Shown in pieces: positions 23,501 to 34,005 of a stretch of 64,000 nt of DNA. The position numbers and the translations under genes were made by a program. The stretch covers positions 13,738,983 through 13,802,982 of the forward strand of contig NC_087077.1 in NCBI RefSeq assembly GCF_026151205.1, in the 5' to 3' direction. A model generated the notes under the pieces. That model had not been told where the DNA came from and did not search any database. It saw only the letters and a program-made list of their open reading frames with translations. The DNA comes from Bolinopsis microptera (Eukaryota; Ctenophora; Tentaculata; Lobata; Bolinopsidae). The first letter of the stretch is position 1, and every line of letters starts with the position of its first letter.

Positions 23501-23758
23501 TAGCTTTTCGGGTATACTTATTTGATATTAACTTTAAGTCCAACTGATAGTCCATTCTCTTGCAGGTTCATCAAGTTTGGAATAGAAATGGATAAGTCCC
23601 GATTAAAAGACATTATTGCGGATGTAGACAAGGATGTGATAAAATCTATAGCTACCCATCTCATCGAACACGAACTCATTTCAGATGGAGTAACCTTGCT
23701 CCTTTTGTCGGGGGTCGATCAGAGTCAGTGTTCTTCGATATTGCAAAGTGTTCTCTGA
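17581..23758 (+). CDS. unrecognised 126-aa protein, 3 exons
   Basis: Exons are 17581-17623, 17801-17945 and 23566-23758. Phases 1 and 2 match exactly across both introns and the splice sites are GT/AG. The protein has a short polar start, a basic patch (K-R-Q-C-R-R-R near residues 17-23) that could be a nuclear signal, and then mostly amphipathic helix. The C-terminus reads like a leucine-rich helical domain (T-L-L-L-L-S-G-V-D-Q). I do not recognise the family. The second intron is 5.6 kb and holds an antisense LINE. Upstream non-coding exons are possible. Confidence 0.62.
18323..21802 (-). CDS. LINE ORF2: zinc-finger, endonuclease and reverse transcriptase (1159 aa)
   Basis: An intact frame. 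Residues 17-60 form a Cys/His cluster resembling a PHD or treble-clef finger (C-T-A-C ... C-A-W-C ... H-K-K-C ... C-I-R-C). Residues about 137-370 are an apurinic-type endonuclease, with N-E-T-N, G-R-G-G-G-L-A-I-Y and a terminal S-D-H-L-A-T. Residues about 650-900 are a non-LTR reverse transcriptase, with N-Y-R-P-I-S-L-L, G-F-R-P-G-R-S, L-D-Y-S-K-A-F-D, G-V-P-Q-G-S-I-L-G-P and the catalytic Y-A-D-D. The rest is the usual C-terminal extension. The order and motifs fit the CR1/Jockey group. No frameshift or stop breaks it, so the copy is recent or still capable of activity. Confidence 0.93.
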   Translation of the reverse strand: MNTNGEVSNTQKIKIKCTACPGWCYSKSNLRTCAWCEGPVHKKCFQETLGCIRCCESIIPGYNVDTFDLYDKFDHLNASRLSFNPYDRSHVINSIGNSLDQNSDTNNEYWNEISEILTKCKYQEPKNVTNSAKDELKALSLNIRSLAKNITYLREEIHTFSKCDVLCFNETNCNINKLPNGTDDIMIEGFHEPVIQAPVRKSGRGGGLAIYINKRVCDFEKIERIDLALDPEDMSGEFQLVKIHNCKGLNKTKVIVNFYRSPSRDTNNFISLLDHVLNRLDRHSRKHVMFFGDANVDLIKYDTDSSSQNLIDTLAKYGFAQTVSKPTRVTDHSATLIDHVYTNNIENTLSSNVLTLDISDHLATLTTIKLRAVSQKHTTHSNRTNTTKYRQTRTINEANNAIFKELLEGETWEEARESGCANEQYDKFSEIYMKHYNTAYPVKSNRSRRENERSDPKPWILPWLETACSRKQQLYHLNITEPTYENIAAYDKMKLFCSKHVNLAKERYYKKQFEKYQDCSKKQWEIINGLLNRKRRGSDQIRLRDTDGTILSTNSAVAEKFNGYFSSIAANIKSQISSRQTFDPGGFQDYLTGSCPTSIYLEPATPTEIHRIIIGLKNKATLDSKIEPLKVASTCQNFVCTFASVVNTSFAEGTFPKALKTAKVTPIHKGGSKLDVANYRPISLLGSFSKIYEKLMHRRVLEFLDKNNSLFENQYGFRPGRSCEHALLNAQSSILHSLNKNQITLLLLLDYSKAFDVLDHATLLRKLEHYGIRGIALKWFESYLNGRSQFVSLNGSNSSLESMVYGVPQGSILGPLLFVIYINDLPGISNLAKFILYADDANIIITGSNIQEIESKIDHLTDLLIKWVYSNGLALNLKKTCYMVFSKRRVDLSSLQVKIDNTPIERKTEARFLGVIVDDKLNWASHIRAVKTKMSRFIGVMFKIKRKLPIKARLQIFQSFVQSHLNFCSLVWGFAAKSHIDSLFTKQKQGIRAVMPGYVNYYYKDGKLPDHTKATFKEYEILTVHGVIIKNALTLMHKLNYMPGLLPSSIKDLFPPDLPKYGTSYDDNIDWLTTYSQPDLRASVLYKGPILAITEHNISRITCPSSIFSISIYKKSAKRVMIELQSSGNDEEWPTFLLHNLPGLRKSARSGTQQINYRE
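22624..23256 (-). CDS. LINE ORF1: SGNH/GDSL-type esterase (210 aa)
   Basis: ATG at 23256, minus strand, just upstream of ORF2. SGNH-hydrolase signatures: L-I-L-S-D-S-K near residue 25 (block I Ser), S-A-G-V-N-D-L near residue 71 (the G-x-N-D block) and D-G-L-H-L-N near residue 155 (the D-x-x-H block). Esterase ORF1 proteins are known from CR1-group LINEs, where they are thought to help with lipid or RNP handling. The C-terminus ends in a Gly/Phe-rich tail. Confidence 0.82.
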   Translation of the reverse strand: MSPGLSSPHHEDHQTPQRHLRVLILSDSKNRTFDCSLLKEPIIAFREDLFHLRDLAQHQALIEQSDLVLISAGVNDLRYGRADPMTLHNHLKHFTSKFKTEFIFDAITPLNLSADPYFELNDRIDNLNELLLHLSLRSANFHLFDNLYFGLPHLARDGLHLNNTGKSIVTACWVDSILISLGFRKGSLPLRRPFLDLYYDYMNSFGFGFG

Positions 23759-24778
23759 ACGCTGTCAGAGGTCTCACGAAGACCAATCTTGAAACGCTTT
23801 AAATCGACTTTCGTGTGATTATATAAATCGATATGCTTGTCACGTACCTTCACTGCTATTGAGATACTACTATTAGTATTTGTAACTATTTCATTTGTCA
23901 TTGCCTCCGGTGTTGCCAGAACTCAAGAAGAATTTGAATTTTCCGCACTTCTTAAATTTGACGGCTTTTGCCTTTTTACTTTTAGGATATTTGGGTTACA
24001 GTTGGAACTGGAAGATTTCAATTTCAAATTTTATTGTGACTGCTCGAAATTTATCTTTAAATCTCAGTTGTTTATTTTGATAATTGTCAAATCTAACTTT
24101 GCTTCCAGCTGCTTTGATTTAATATTACTATTAGCACTTTGTAGTTCGATGCACTAGTACTACTGCCACTGGGGCCGCTCCACTAAATAGGCAGTGCGCC
24201 ATCGATAATAAGACGCGCGCGCTGACCATTGAATGGTTTTTTTGCTCTTATTTCAGCCAGCACATTATTTTGGAAACAATCGAAAAGTTATAATACTTCC
24301 CATATAACAATTTGTGGAAATTTGGTCAGCTTACGTAAAGTTAAACACTTATGTTCTACTGAACCTAATTTAGTTTGAGCAATTTCGATGCTCAGAATTT
24401 GAGTTATCAACGAATTTATACCTATTTTGTCATTTTTAGACCTCTTAGTCAAGGCCAATCTCTCCCAACTAAATTAGGTTCGGTAGTTAAGTATGATTGG
24501 AAGGTTCTGACAAATTTTCAGCATGATTCATGTCCAGGAACCGAAGATATGACGTACAGAATAATACGACAAAAATCAACGAATTTCGTCAAATTACGCG
24601 ACTTTTACACCTAATTTTGCTCCAAAAGCCGCGCACCATCAAATATGGCACCTAGGCGAAACTCACTGATCATTCAAAAAAGGTATGATAAATTTGGTAC
24701 TGTGAAAATTCTCACAGTCTCTAGAAAACGATGGTACAAAAATTTTGAAAATCCGAGCAAGTTTATTTTTATCGTGCA
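23759..24778. other. intergenic, nothing recognised
   Basis: Several 60-106-codon ORFs here lack splice context or domain resemblance. Short GC-rich patches (GACGCGCGCGC near 24215) resemble the ends of the element at 24779. Confidence 0.4.
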
Positions 24779-26040
24779 CCTTGACCATTGTTAATGATCT
24801 GGCCCGGCGCGCGCTACTTCGTAGCACTTGCCATAACATTTCGAGAAGAAAGCGGCGCGCGCTACTTCGAAGAAATTTAGACGAGTAACATCCGTCAATC
24901 GTGCACCGCCTACACTAAATCGCTCGCACAAATTAAAAATCTTGTGTAACTGGAAATTTTTCATTTTCACAAGATTTTTAATTTTGTAGTAGTACTAGTG
25001 CATTGCACTTTGACGGATATTAGGATGTTACTCGTCTAAATTTCTTCGAAGTATGAAGTAGCGCGCCGCTTTCTTCTCGCCCGAGGCAAGTGCTACGAAG
25101 TAGCGCCAAGCGCGCGCCGGGCTAGTCCATTAACAATGGACGATGGAGCGACTTTCAAGCTTTCATACACTCCACACTCAGGACCAGAGGACCTTCAAGG
25201 TCTTACTGGGCGGCGCTCAGCCTGTCATTCCGCCGAATCTTTATTCGGGCTGAGTGAATTATGACCTCCGATCCATCGCCCTGGCCCTGAAAAAAGTGCG
25301 AATGCTCATTGGATGTTTAACGGGTGATACTCGTAAAATATTTGTTCCATAGGTCCTGGTAGGTCGACAAATCCAACTCGGCGTGCGTCCTGGTAGGTTA
25401 TAAACCTACAACTTAACATCCCTCCATTCGATGTATTTTGGACGATGATTCCCAATCGCCCCCATTGACGTAGGGCATTTATGTTTCCCTGAGGAGTTAC
25501 AAAAATGAAAAAACTGCTACATGTTGCACATCTGTTTTCTGGCCAGAAAACATGATTAGGTCGAGTAACTGTAACATGTAAGCCTCCTTCGCATTGTACG
25601 TGTGTAAATGGACGCGTTTTCGTTTAAAGTGTCTTTTAAAGTTATAAAATATCTGATATTTTGAAATTGTTTTTACAGGATCGTAATCAGCTCTGTCCAC
25701 TATCAGACACAACTTTTGCCACTACTACTAGTACTACTACAGTACAAGTAGCGCGCGACCACCATTCGGCTCACTTGTGAAATGTGAAACAAGTGAGTCA
25801 TATCACGCGGTATGTAGACGTAGTACTATAACTATACAGATACTAGTACTAATAGCAGTAATGCGCGAAGGCCCATGGTTTTAGGTAAAGTTGAACTCTA
25901 AACCTACAGCTAGGCTTAACTTGACGGATGTTACTCGTCTAAATTTCTTCGAAGTAGCGCGCGCCGCTTTCTTCTCCATTCTCTACGGCAAGTGCTACGA
26001 AGTAACGCGCGCCGGGCCAGACCATTAACAATGGTCAAGG
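24779..26040. mobile_element. 1.26-kb element with ~120-bp GC-rich inverted termini and an internal third arm
   Basis: The left end (24779-24898, starting CCTTGACCATTGTTAATG) is matched in inverse orientation at 25921-26040 and again, less well, at 25011-25139. The left end and middle arm with the spacer between them form a fold-back; even the spacer contains an inner stem (AAAAATCTTGTG with CACAAGATTTTT). The arms share GGCCCGGCGCGCGC and GACGAGTAACATCC. No transposase-like ORF is present and no target duplication was seen. Confidence 0.72.
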
Positions 26041-27557
26041 CTTAACAGTTGTACTTGTAGATTTATAATCTACAATTACAAATTACCAAGACGCGCACCG
26101 CGTGTTAGCCTCTTCGTTCTTGGACGGTCTTGGAACAAATATTTTATCGTATCACGTTGCGACCCCCACGGTCGTTTCACTATGGTGACGTGCGCGGCGG
26201 GTCGCACAACGTATGACAAATATTTTACAAGTATTTTAAGATCATCACCAGTTAAATTTGACAGGGGACATTAAATATCATTGAAAATGTAGTTTGATTT
26301 TTTGGGAAAGGATAAGTCAAAATTATATATGATATATCGAATCTATAAAATGTAGTCTATGGTCTACAAAATATAAAACCTGTCAACATCATAATTAACT
26401 TTAAAGACAGTAATACTAATAGTTATATTAATGAAAACAAAATAAAATTCAAATTTAAATTCCACAATAAATCAATACTTAATCTAATACATGATATTAA
26501 TGCATAATGGCAGTACAAAATTTGAATGTCAAATGTAAAACTAAACGTAGTTCTTATCAATATCTTAAAGTTAAAGTAAAAGTAAAACTAAAAGTAAAGT
26601 TAAATTTATCTTCTGGAGTGCAGCGAATTTCACTTTAGTTCTGGCTCTGTTGTCAGTCCAGGAAATTCAATTTCTTCTTTCGGCCCCATTTCCAGCTCTG
26701 AAATAGTAAAAGCGTAAAACTTAAAACAATATATTATGTCATCTATCAAGGTTATATGTAAAACAAAGAAATTATATCTAAAGGTCACGTTGACACTCTT
26801 TTTCATTTTGGTAATTTTCTCCATAGGTAATCATCCACCTGCGTTCTTTCGCATTTCCATACCCATTTAAGTTTAATCATAATGGTATGGACTTAAAGTG
26901 TAGAGGGGGACACACATTTCTGACATTAACTTGTACAATTTAAAGAATAAGAATAAATTAGGAAGTTCCTCAATGCTGACGGTGATTTGCAAGTGGGAGG
27001 AGGGATCGGCTCTAAAATAGCTTAGTCTTATGTAAGAATAAGATGTAGACCATGCCACACTGAAATTAGAGTGCTGACGCGACACTACAACACTACTAGT
27101 CCTTCAAGACTACAGACTACTACCAGGTACTATAACTACTAAACTGGGATTATTAAATATTAAAACAAACCCCGGCTGTTTCCTTTTCAAACCTGTAGGC
27201 GTAGCAGGAAAGTGGCCCAATGAAATCCATTTAACGGGAAAAAATATTATCCACTTTTCCCATTTCTGTGCATTTTCCAGTGACCTTATTGCTTATCACT
27301 TATATGTGCAAAGAGAGGCTGGAACACAGGAAGCTGTTTGCAATAGAATTATCTAGTATCAGAATGATATGTGATACCCTGACCGGGCGTGATGAATAAG
27401 ACTTTAGAGTCTTATTTCATGTTTCACAAAAACTGAGTACAAAGAAGCAAAAGTGCTGCTATATTTACCGTTAGATAAGGACGTCGATTGCTAAAGCTAT
27501 AAGTCATAAGTCAGTGTGTATTTCACAATTCAGCTTTTTATTGATATCGTCGTTAGA
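26041..27557. other. intergenic with weak minus-strand ORFs
   Basis: ORFs at 26630-26824 and 26873-27085 (minus) are weakly protein-like. The first contains an acceptor-like TATTTCAG at about 26700 before a Glu-rich end. I could not link them into a phase-consistent gene. Confidence 0.25.
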
Positions 27558-28164
27558 ATGGTTGTAGGGCTAATTATTGATATTTGTAAAATAGTGCTTC
27601 AACTGTGTAACTGTTGTGTTAAAGCCAAGGATGTAAGGTTACAACAGGAACAGAACGAAAGACAGAAAAGGATGGAGGAAAGACAGAGGTTGGTCAACAA
27701 AGGTAAATGGTGTACAGTGCAGTTATCTTACGAAAATTACGATTCAGCTTTTAAAAGCATTTGTTTATTACAACTTTTAAACAGCGTAATGTATGAAATA
27801 ATCAGGCTTGAATATTATGTTATAAACATTTATTCACTGGTACACATTTCTTTTGAATAGCAGCTAACACTGTACCGGTTTGAAATGTTGATAATCAGTT
27901 TGCACCTTGATAAATTGTAGTTTAAACCATAATTTGAAATTTAAAATAATGTTGTGATCGAGCTAAAGATAAAGATTCGAGAGAAAATTGGGGTTCAAAA
28001 TGAAAAATTATATTTTAGAAAATCATATTTAAGAAAGACAAAGAGTCCAACAGGAGGTTGAACAGAACCCTGTAGTGTTTAACCCGGCTTTAAATGCTGA
28101 TCTGAGAGCTGTGAACAACCACAATACTGGGGGTGCAGGAAGAGAAAGGACAAACACAATTTGA
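27558..28164 (+). CDS. small two-exon protein (91 aa): hydrophobic N-terminus plus charged helix
   Basis: Exons are 27558-27702 and 28034-28164, joined in phase 1 with a GTAAAT donor and TTTAAG acceptor. The first 20 residues are hydrophobic with a Cys cluster (L-C-N-C-C-V-K), suggesting a membrane anchor or palmitoylation. A Gln/Glu/Arg-rich coiled-coil stretch follows (residues 28-60), then a polar tail. The frame continues smoothly across the splice. No family recognised; a spliced microprotein is likely but unproven. Confidence 0.45.
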
Positions 28165-29008
28165 CAGAGATAATCATCATCAGATACTTTTACAACACAA
28201 AAATAAAACTGTTGGCCAACATGGTATCAAACATTTATATAATTATAACTTTATAACTTTGTTCATGATAGTATTCATGTTAATAATTATTATCGTGTGT
28301 TACATTTTTCTACCTTTTAACACCAACTTCCTTCGTGATTGATAATAATCGATAATTCAGCCGAGTTTCGACCGTATTTATGTCTTAAGCTTTTATTATT
28401 TTATAGCGGAATTTGGAAACCGAAAATTTCGTGATGGTTCAAACTGATCTGGATTGTGTATTATGTGGATTCTGGTTGAGGAAGTGGGGCATATTATTTT
28501 GACACATGACAATCCCCACCAGAATGATGTATAAATTTATAACCCATGTACCGATCAATACCCCAAGTATTCCTTATTAATGTATACAAATATCGTAGAG
28601 TACATCTTATGTTGATTGTATGCTTTCTTATTCATACGATTAATTTAATGGCAGAATTTGTCTTCATGTTCATATGTTCAATGTTCATACATAATTTTGT
28701 ATATGCACAAAATTGTCTATATCAAAATTACATATATATAATTTTGATAGTTCTCTCTGTTTTATATTTTCGATCTCCGTCATTTGTTTCTTTGTATTTC
28801 TATAGTTATTCTAAGATATCCAGACATCTCGCCACAAAGCAATGTTAGCTGTTTGAGATCCCTCGATTTACCGGGCTTTTATTTACCGTTTAATGAGTAC
28901 TCGAACTACCTGGTAACCTGGTAACCTGGTAACCTGGCAACCTGGTAACCTGGTAACCTGGTAATCGGGAACCTGAACAAGTCACTTCCCAAACTTTCAG
29001 TATTATGC
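28165..29008. other. intergenic with an 8-bp tandem repeat at its end
   Basis: AT-rich. The 100-codon ORF at 28546-28848 is low-complexity and hydrophobic, probably chance. The 8-bp repeat at 28909-28975 lies just past the 3' end of the MPPED-like gene. Confidence 0.35.
28909..28975. repeat. 8-bp minisatellite (CCTGGTAA)n
   Basis: About eight copies of CCTGGTAA with one CCTGGCAA variant. Confidence 0.9.
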
Positions 29009-32000
29009 TCAAATAACGTTAAAAAATATGTCTCTCGCATTGATTGTAAAACACGTACCTTTTTTCTTGTCATTAACAAAACACGTACCTTGTTCGAAAG
29101 GTCCGTTGGGAAGGTCGAATACAATACAATCCTGAACTGCTCGATACTGTCTATTACAGGTGCTGGCGTTTATGTAATATGTCTCCCCATCTGATGTCAT
29201 CCCTGGATCTGAAGGGGGTCATCACATTATTTGTTATGTTTACATTCCGAAGATGTACAAGAATTTCGGGGATACTGCATGATTCCTTCAACACAGAAAA
29301 TTAAATAAATAATTAAAAATACCTACCCTCGTGGATGTGTCCGAAGACGTGGTATTTGGGATGGACTCTGGTCTGAATTGTCCTCATCAGATCCACACAA
29401 CCCGCTCTCAGACCACTGTTACACAAATCTCCGTGCCCTGGGATGGTAACCTCAATCAACCAATGAATCAACCGCATGTTAACTAATACCACTATACAGA
29501 GTCATATACCACAGAGTTACCGCATGTTAATACTTGATACCACAGAGTAACCGCATTTTAATACTTGATACCACAGAGTAACCGCATTTTAATGTTTGAT
29601 ACCACAGAGTAACCGCATTTTAATGCTTGATACCACAGATTTACCGCATTTTAATACTTGATACCACAGATTTACCGCATTTTCCGTACGATTTCTGTCA
29701 GTATATGGATGCCGTGATATTGAAAAGAAAGGTCCAGGAAATAAGTCGATGCCCGATGGTTGCTTGATGGATATCATACAAATCATGCTAGTGATGCCGC
29801 CAATTTGGTGATTATATTCGTAAACGCTGCATAACAAACTACATGGGAATATTGTAAATATGCAGTATTTAATATTCAAAAGTCAAATTTTAGATAAATA
29901 TACAGTTACAACAGCGGTATTCTTACTTATAGGAGGTCCGTGAGTCATAAGAACGTCAGTATCATCAGGAATCTTCTCCCAGACCTTCTGAAGAGGTACT
30001 CCACGGTCTAAATTATAAGCCCAGGCTGCAAACTCTGGCTGCCTTCATGGGGTGTGTAAGGATTTAGAACTTTAGGTTGGATTTAAGTTAATAAATTAGA
30101 CGTCTTCGGAAGGGTTAGAATATAGTGAATTTTAACATTCGTTAACCCTCGCGGAGTGAAGTTAAGTCTCCAAATGAACTTAGGAAATCGTGTTGATGAC
30201 TGACGTATGACAAGTATCGCAACAATTCTCATCGACTTTGATTTTTAAAAGGTAATTAAAATAAAACCGAACAAACCATGGAGATCCGTAAATTTTGATT
30301 CCGTTAATCTTAACCCAATGATCCTCAAGAAAGATACAGTCGGTGATACTCTTCAGACACTCATCTCTTTTTCCTCCCGCCATATTGTACGTCGCACCCC
30401 TTCCAGCAGTCGGATCTAGTCCTAACTCGTGGTTACCTGCACCACAATTACACGGTCAGGCTGGGAAATTGATACCCAAAGTTTAGCTATAAATCTATTA
30501 ATTGTTTCAGATAGATGTAGTTAGTCCTATCTTATTTGTTGCCGACAACAGTGGGCTTACACAGCTATATTGTGCTTATATAAAGACTATAGATGCCATA
30601 AAAAACAATTGAGGTACTGGAAGTTCGAGTCCGGCCGGAGGTAATATTCCACAGAAAGTTTTTTAAAATGAAAATTCTTATTTTCTAATTCCTGTCCCGT
30701 TTTCAAATATTTCAAGAACATAAATTTCGTAGATTTGACAGGATATTTGTCCAGTGTGTTCTAGAATTAATCAGTTAACTGAGAATGGTAGACCAAATTG
30801 AGGTACTGTAAGTCAAAATTCCATGGAAAATCATAATTTTCCTTTTTCTGTCCCATTTTCAATTATTGAACATGAAATTTCCTGAACAAAAGTTTGACAG
30901 TTTTGACTGAACTTACTTCCAGTAACCAATTAGCTAGTACGTTAACTACACAATATAATACTTCAGAGCTATCCTTGCAAGGCCCTAACACTGCCCGGAC
31001 TGATTTTCTCCGGGTCTGGAATTAAAGTTAGGACCAAGATTCTCCATCTCACCTGGTATAACAACCTTGTACTTGTGTGGTAAAGACTGCATCAGCTTGC
31101 TGAATTGGACGAATTCCCCTGGCTGCCCGATCTTGGTCATGTCCCCGGCGTGCAGTAAAACATCACCTAATCCGGGATACCATGATTTTAAGTCTCTGAA
31201 TGTTACATTTAAAGTTATGCAATGTTACAGTTATAGGTTTTTGATAGCTAAACTTTAACTTATCATTCATAATTGAATTTTCTCCATATTGACACAGCGA
31301 GATTTATGGATAATTCTTTGATTTGATGATAATGTAACTCTAACTTTACCAACTTACCAAGTTAACATACTGCCGAGACAAAGACCATAAAGTCTAACAA
31401 CAGACAAATTTATATATATTTTTCTCATTCTCAACATCCGAATTCCTTCAGTATTCGATTTCGAATAAACGATCAACAAACTAAGTATATATATTTCCAG
31501 TCAATCTGTTAATATAATAGCGATGATTCGCATGATCAAATTATAATCGTAATATTAAGTTGCGTATTTCTGTCACCGGAGTAATTTCCAAAGATGCACT
31601 CCTCACTGGACTGCTTGTAGTTATCTGTTCTTATTCTTATTTTTTTATCTAATTATAAATATTTAGGGCTTGCGGTACGTGTGCATATCTTGTATTTAAT
31701 CGTCGTCATTTCGGGCACCATTTGTTTGTCTTGCATGTTTTACAAGGGGATGAAATCAAAGCTTTTCAACACAATTGTGAAAATCGTATGTGACTTTTGA
31801 GAAGCCGCTCATGTAAACTACGTCTGAACGTTTGAATGATGCAAAATTCTTAAAATCACATGATTTTCTCTAATAATCTCCCGAGACACCCTAGTATAAC
31901 ATTTTTACCCACAACTAAGGAAAGCTATCATAAGATTAAGCGCGATGTGTTTAACTATGCATACATGGATTGTGACAACTACCGTGCAAACTGTGAACTG

Positions 32001-33422
32001 TGAAGTTATCTGGCCGCTTGAGGATCCAATAACGGTATTAAAATAAATGGTATCACCGATTGTGCAAGTGCTTGTGTTCTGAAAGACTGTTAAAACGCTC
32101 CAGTATCAGTTAGACGATCCTGTTAAACTAATGTTCTTGCTTTTACCAGCATGTTCGTCCGTGTGAAACTTTCTATTTTTAATCATTCTTTCTTCGAAAT
32201 TTATATAATTTAAAGATCCTTCCAGATCATCATAGTTAATGTCTTTACGGCAGTATCCAAGAAGCCTACCCAAGTCTGCGGATACTGCCGTCTTTCCTTA
32301 CAATTCCTGATTTCGTCTACTAGACGAAATCAATGGACGATATTAGATTATGTTGTTCGAGACTTCTTATTCCAGAAAAAACCGTCTAAAGGATGCCATG
32401 TCCATGATTGAATCACAATCGCGGATTCCAGAACTATTGGAGTAACTGTTGAGCAGCAAGAATATTCTTATTATGCGGCTAGAATATTTTAGTTGTGCTT
32501 GATAAACTGATATTGTGCTTGTTACAAGATACTGATTTTAAAAAGCAGATACCATAAGGCGCAAAATCAATCGCAAAATCTTCTTTGATCAGTTATTACG
32601 CCTCACGTACTGCATTAGTCGCTTGAGTTCTAGTACCCCACAATTTGTTCCTTTGTGTGTATAAAATCTCCAATTGCTGTTGTCGAGATTATTGGTTGTT
32701 CTAGCTTCAACTTGATTAACTTAATCAACGATAATATAACGTTAACGTCAAAACATCATTAAATTGTCCATAATAATGAGACCCCTGTGAGTCGGCTTCT
32801 GCCAGAACATTCTGCCAGAACATTCTGCCAGAACATTCTCGAACTATCGATACAATCATGACCATGTGATAAGACGCAGCAGTGGCTAATCGCTGATTGG
32901 TATATCATATAGGTCTCACGAAACTATCTTATTGCTGACGTATCTGGAAGTGTAAGCATTTCAAGTCTCCGATATTAGAGTAAGCTTGAAAGCACCTCTA
33001 AGTTCTAATGGCAAGACCTTTCAGAATAAATATGATTTGAAAGCTTTTAAATGGTTACCTGCTGGTACTTCGATCTGTAACTTTCTGCTGTGAGTGTCTG
33101 ACATGCATACGAACCTGTAATTATTTCACTTGTTTTTCTCTGTTTAACTTTATTTCATTTTTAAATTTTACTTAGATTTAAAAATTAGACAATCTGCAAA
33201 AAAACATACAAACACACCGACAGTCAAACAGAAAAACAGCTGACCTACACCAAAGATTAACCTTGTATGCCCCTCCTTTTGCGGAGCGTCGTGATCTAGT
33301 GGGGTCACCTCCTCAACTAGTTGAGATACTTGGAGTCTTTCAGCGACCCAATCTGGCGATATCGACCACTTCGGCTCGTATCTTTCCCAGAAACTGGCCA
33401 GGGGCTTGGGCACTCGCGGCAT
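29009..33422 (-). CDS. MPPED1/2-like calcineurin-fold metallophosphoesterase (312 aa, 7 exons)
   Basis: Exons (minus) are 33422-33262, 33114-33059, 31193-31053, 30436-30277, 30042-29927, 29437-29327 and 29202-29009. All phases agree and the sum is 939 bp, matching the usual 295-325 aa. Metal and active-site motifs in order: C-M-S-D-T-H-S (exon 2), D-V-L-L-H-A-G-D-M-T (exon 3), P-G-N-H-E across exons 3/4, G-S-P-W-Q-P-E-F across exons 4/5, M-T-H-G-P-P (exon 5) and V-F-G-H-I-H-E-G across exons 6/7, then Y-I-N-A-S-T-C and F-D-L-P. These are the dimetal ligands of class III phosphodiesterases. The vertebrate homologues are cytosolic, brain-enriched and of weak cyclic-nucleotide activity. The last ~26 residues are atypical, and a GTACGTG at 29095 could be a donor to a further small exon. 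Confidence 0.9.
29505..29690. repeat. 31-bp minisatellite in an MPPED-like gene intron
   Basis: About six units with core CCGCATTTTAATACTTGATA, between exons 6 and 5. Confidence 0.85.
32798..32846. repeat. 13-bp repeat forming three AGAACATTCT sites
   Basis: CATTCTGCCAGAA repeats about 3.5 times in the long intron between exons 2 and 3 of the MPPED-like gene. Each junction makes AGAACATTCT, the nGAAnnTTCn dyad of heat-shock elements. A regulatory role is only inferred. Confidence 0.6.
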
Positions 33423-33573
33423 TGGGAATCTGGCGACTTCTTCTCAGCTTATCTGCACAATGTTATGGATTACTAGTTACTACCCATAGATCTGTCTAAT
33501 TGAGTTGCCTGGATAATTAGATAAAACGTGTTAGAAGGTGTCCTTCAATGCGACCATGATAAATAAAGCGATA

Positions 33574-34005
33574 TACCTTATCGGACCTTATTTTGACGGA
33601 CATTACTTGAACGGACATAATTACGAACGGACATTAATATGAACGCTAGAAGGCGATCAAAACCATCAAAAATCCGAATTTTTTTCATCTTTTTTAAAGG
33701 TTTTTTTAATTTTAGCAAATGATTTTTAAATCCATTTTTCATGCAGTAAGGAAGAAAAATACCTTGTTTTTATTGATTCAACGACATAGTTTAGTCTAAT
33801 GATAGCTATTGAAATTGACTGACATTAAAAAGTCGTCATATGCTGGACAAAAAGTTCTAAATGGAAAAAATTTTTGAAAAAATTTCAACGGACTTTAACT
33901 TGGACGGACATTAATTGAACGGACTTTATTTGAACGGACATTAAGATGAACGCTAGGGCCTCCAGCGTTCAAGTAATGTCCGTCCAAATAAGGTCCGATA
34001 AGGTA
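33574..34005. mobile_element. 432-bp MITE with TA-containing ends
   Basis: Starts TACCTTATCGGACCTTATTT and ends with the complement (AAATAAGGTCCGATAAGGTA). Subterminal repeats of ACGGACATTA and CGGACTTTA occur many times on both sides, and GAACGCTAG near each end. It fits a Tc1/mariner-like non-autonomous element. Confidence 0.75.

Noticed and set aside
26630..27085. Possible two-exon minus-strand gene
   Set aside because: An acceptor-like site exists, but no phase-consistent donor was found.
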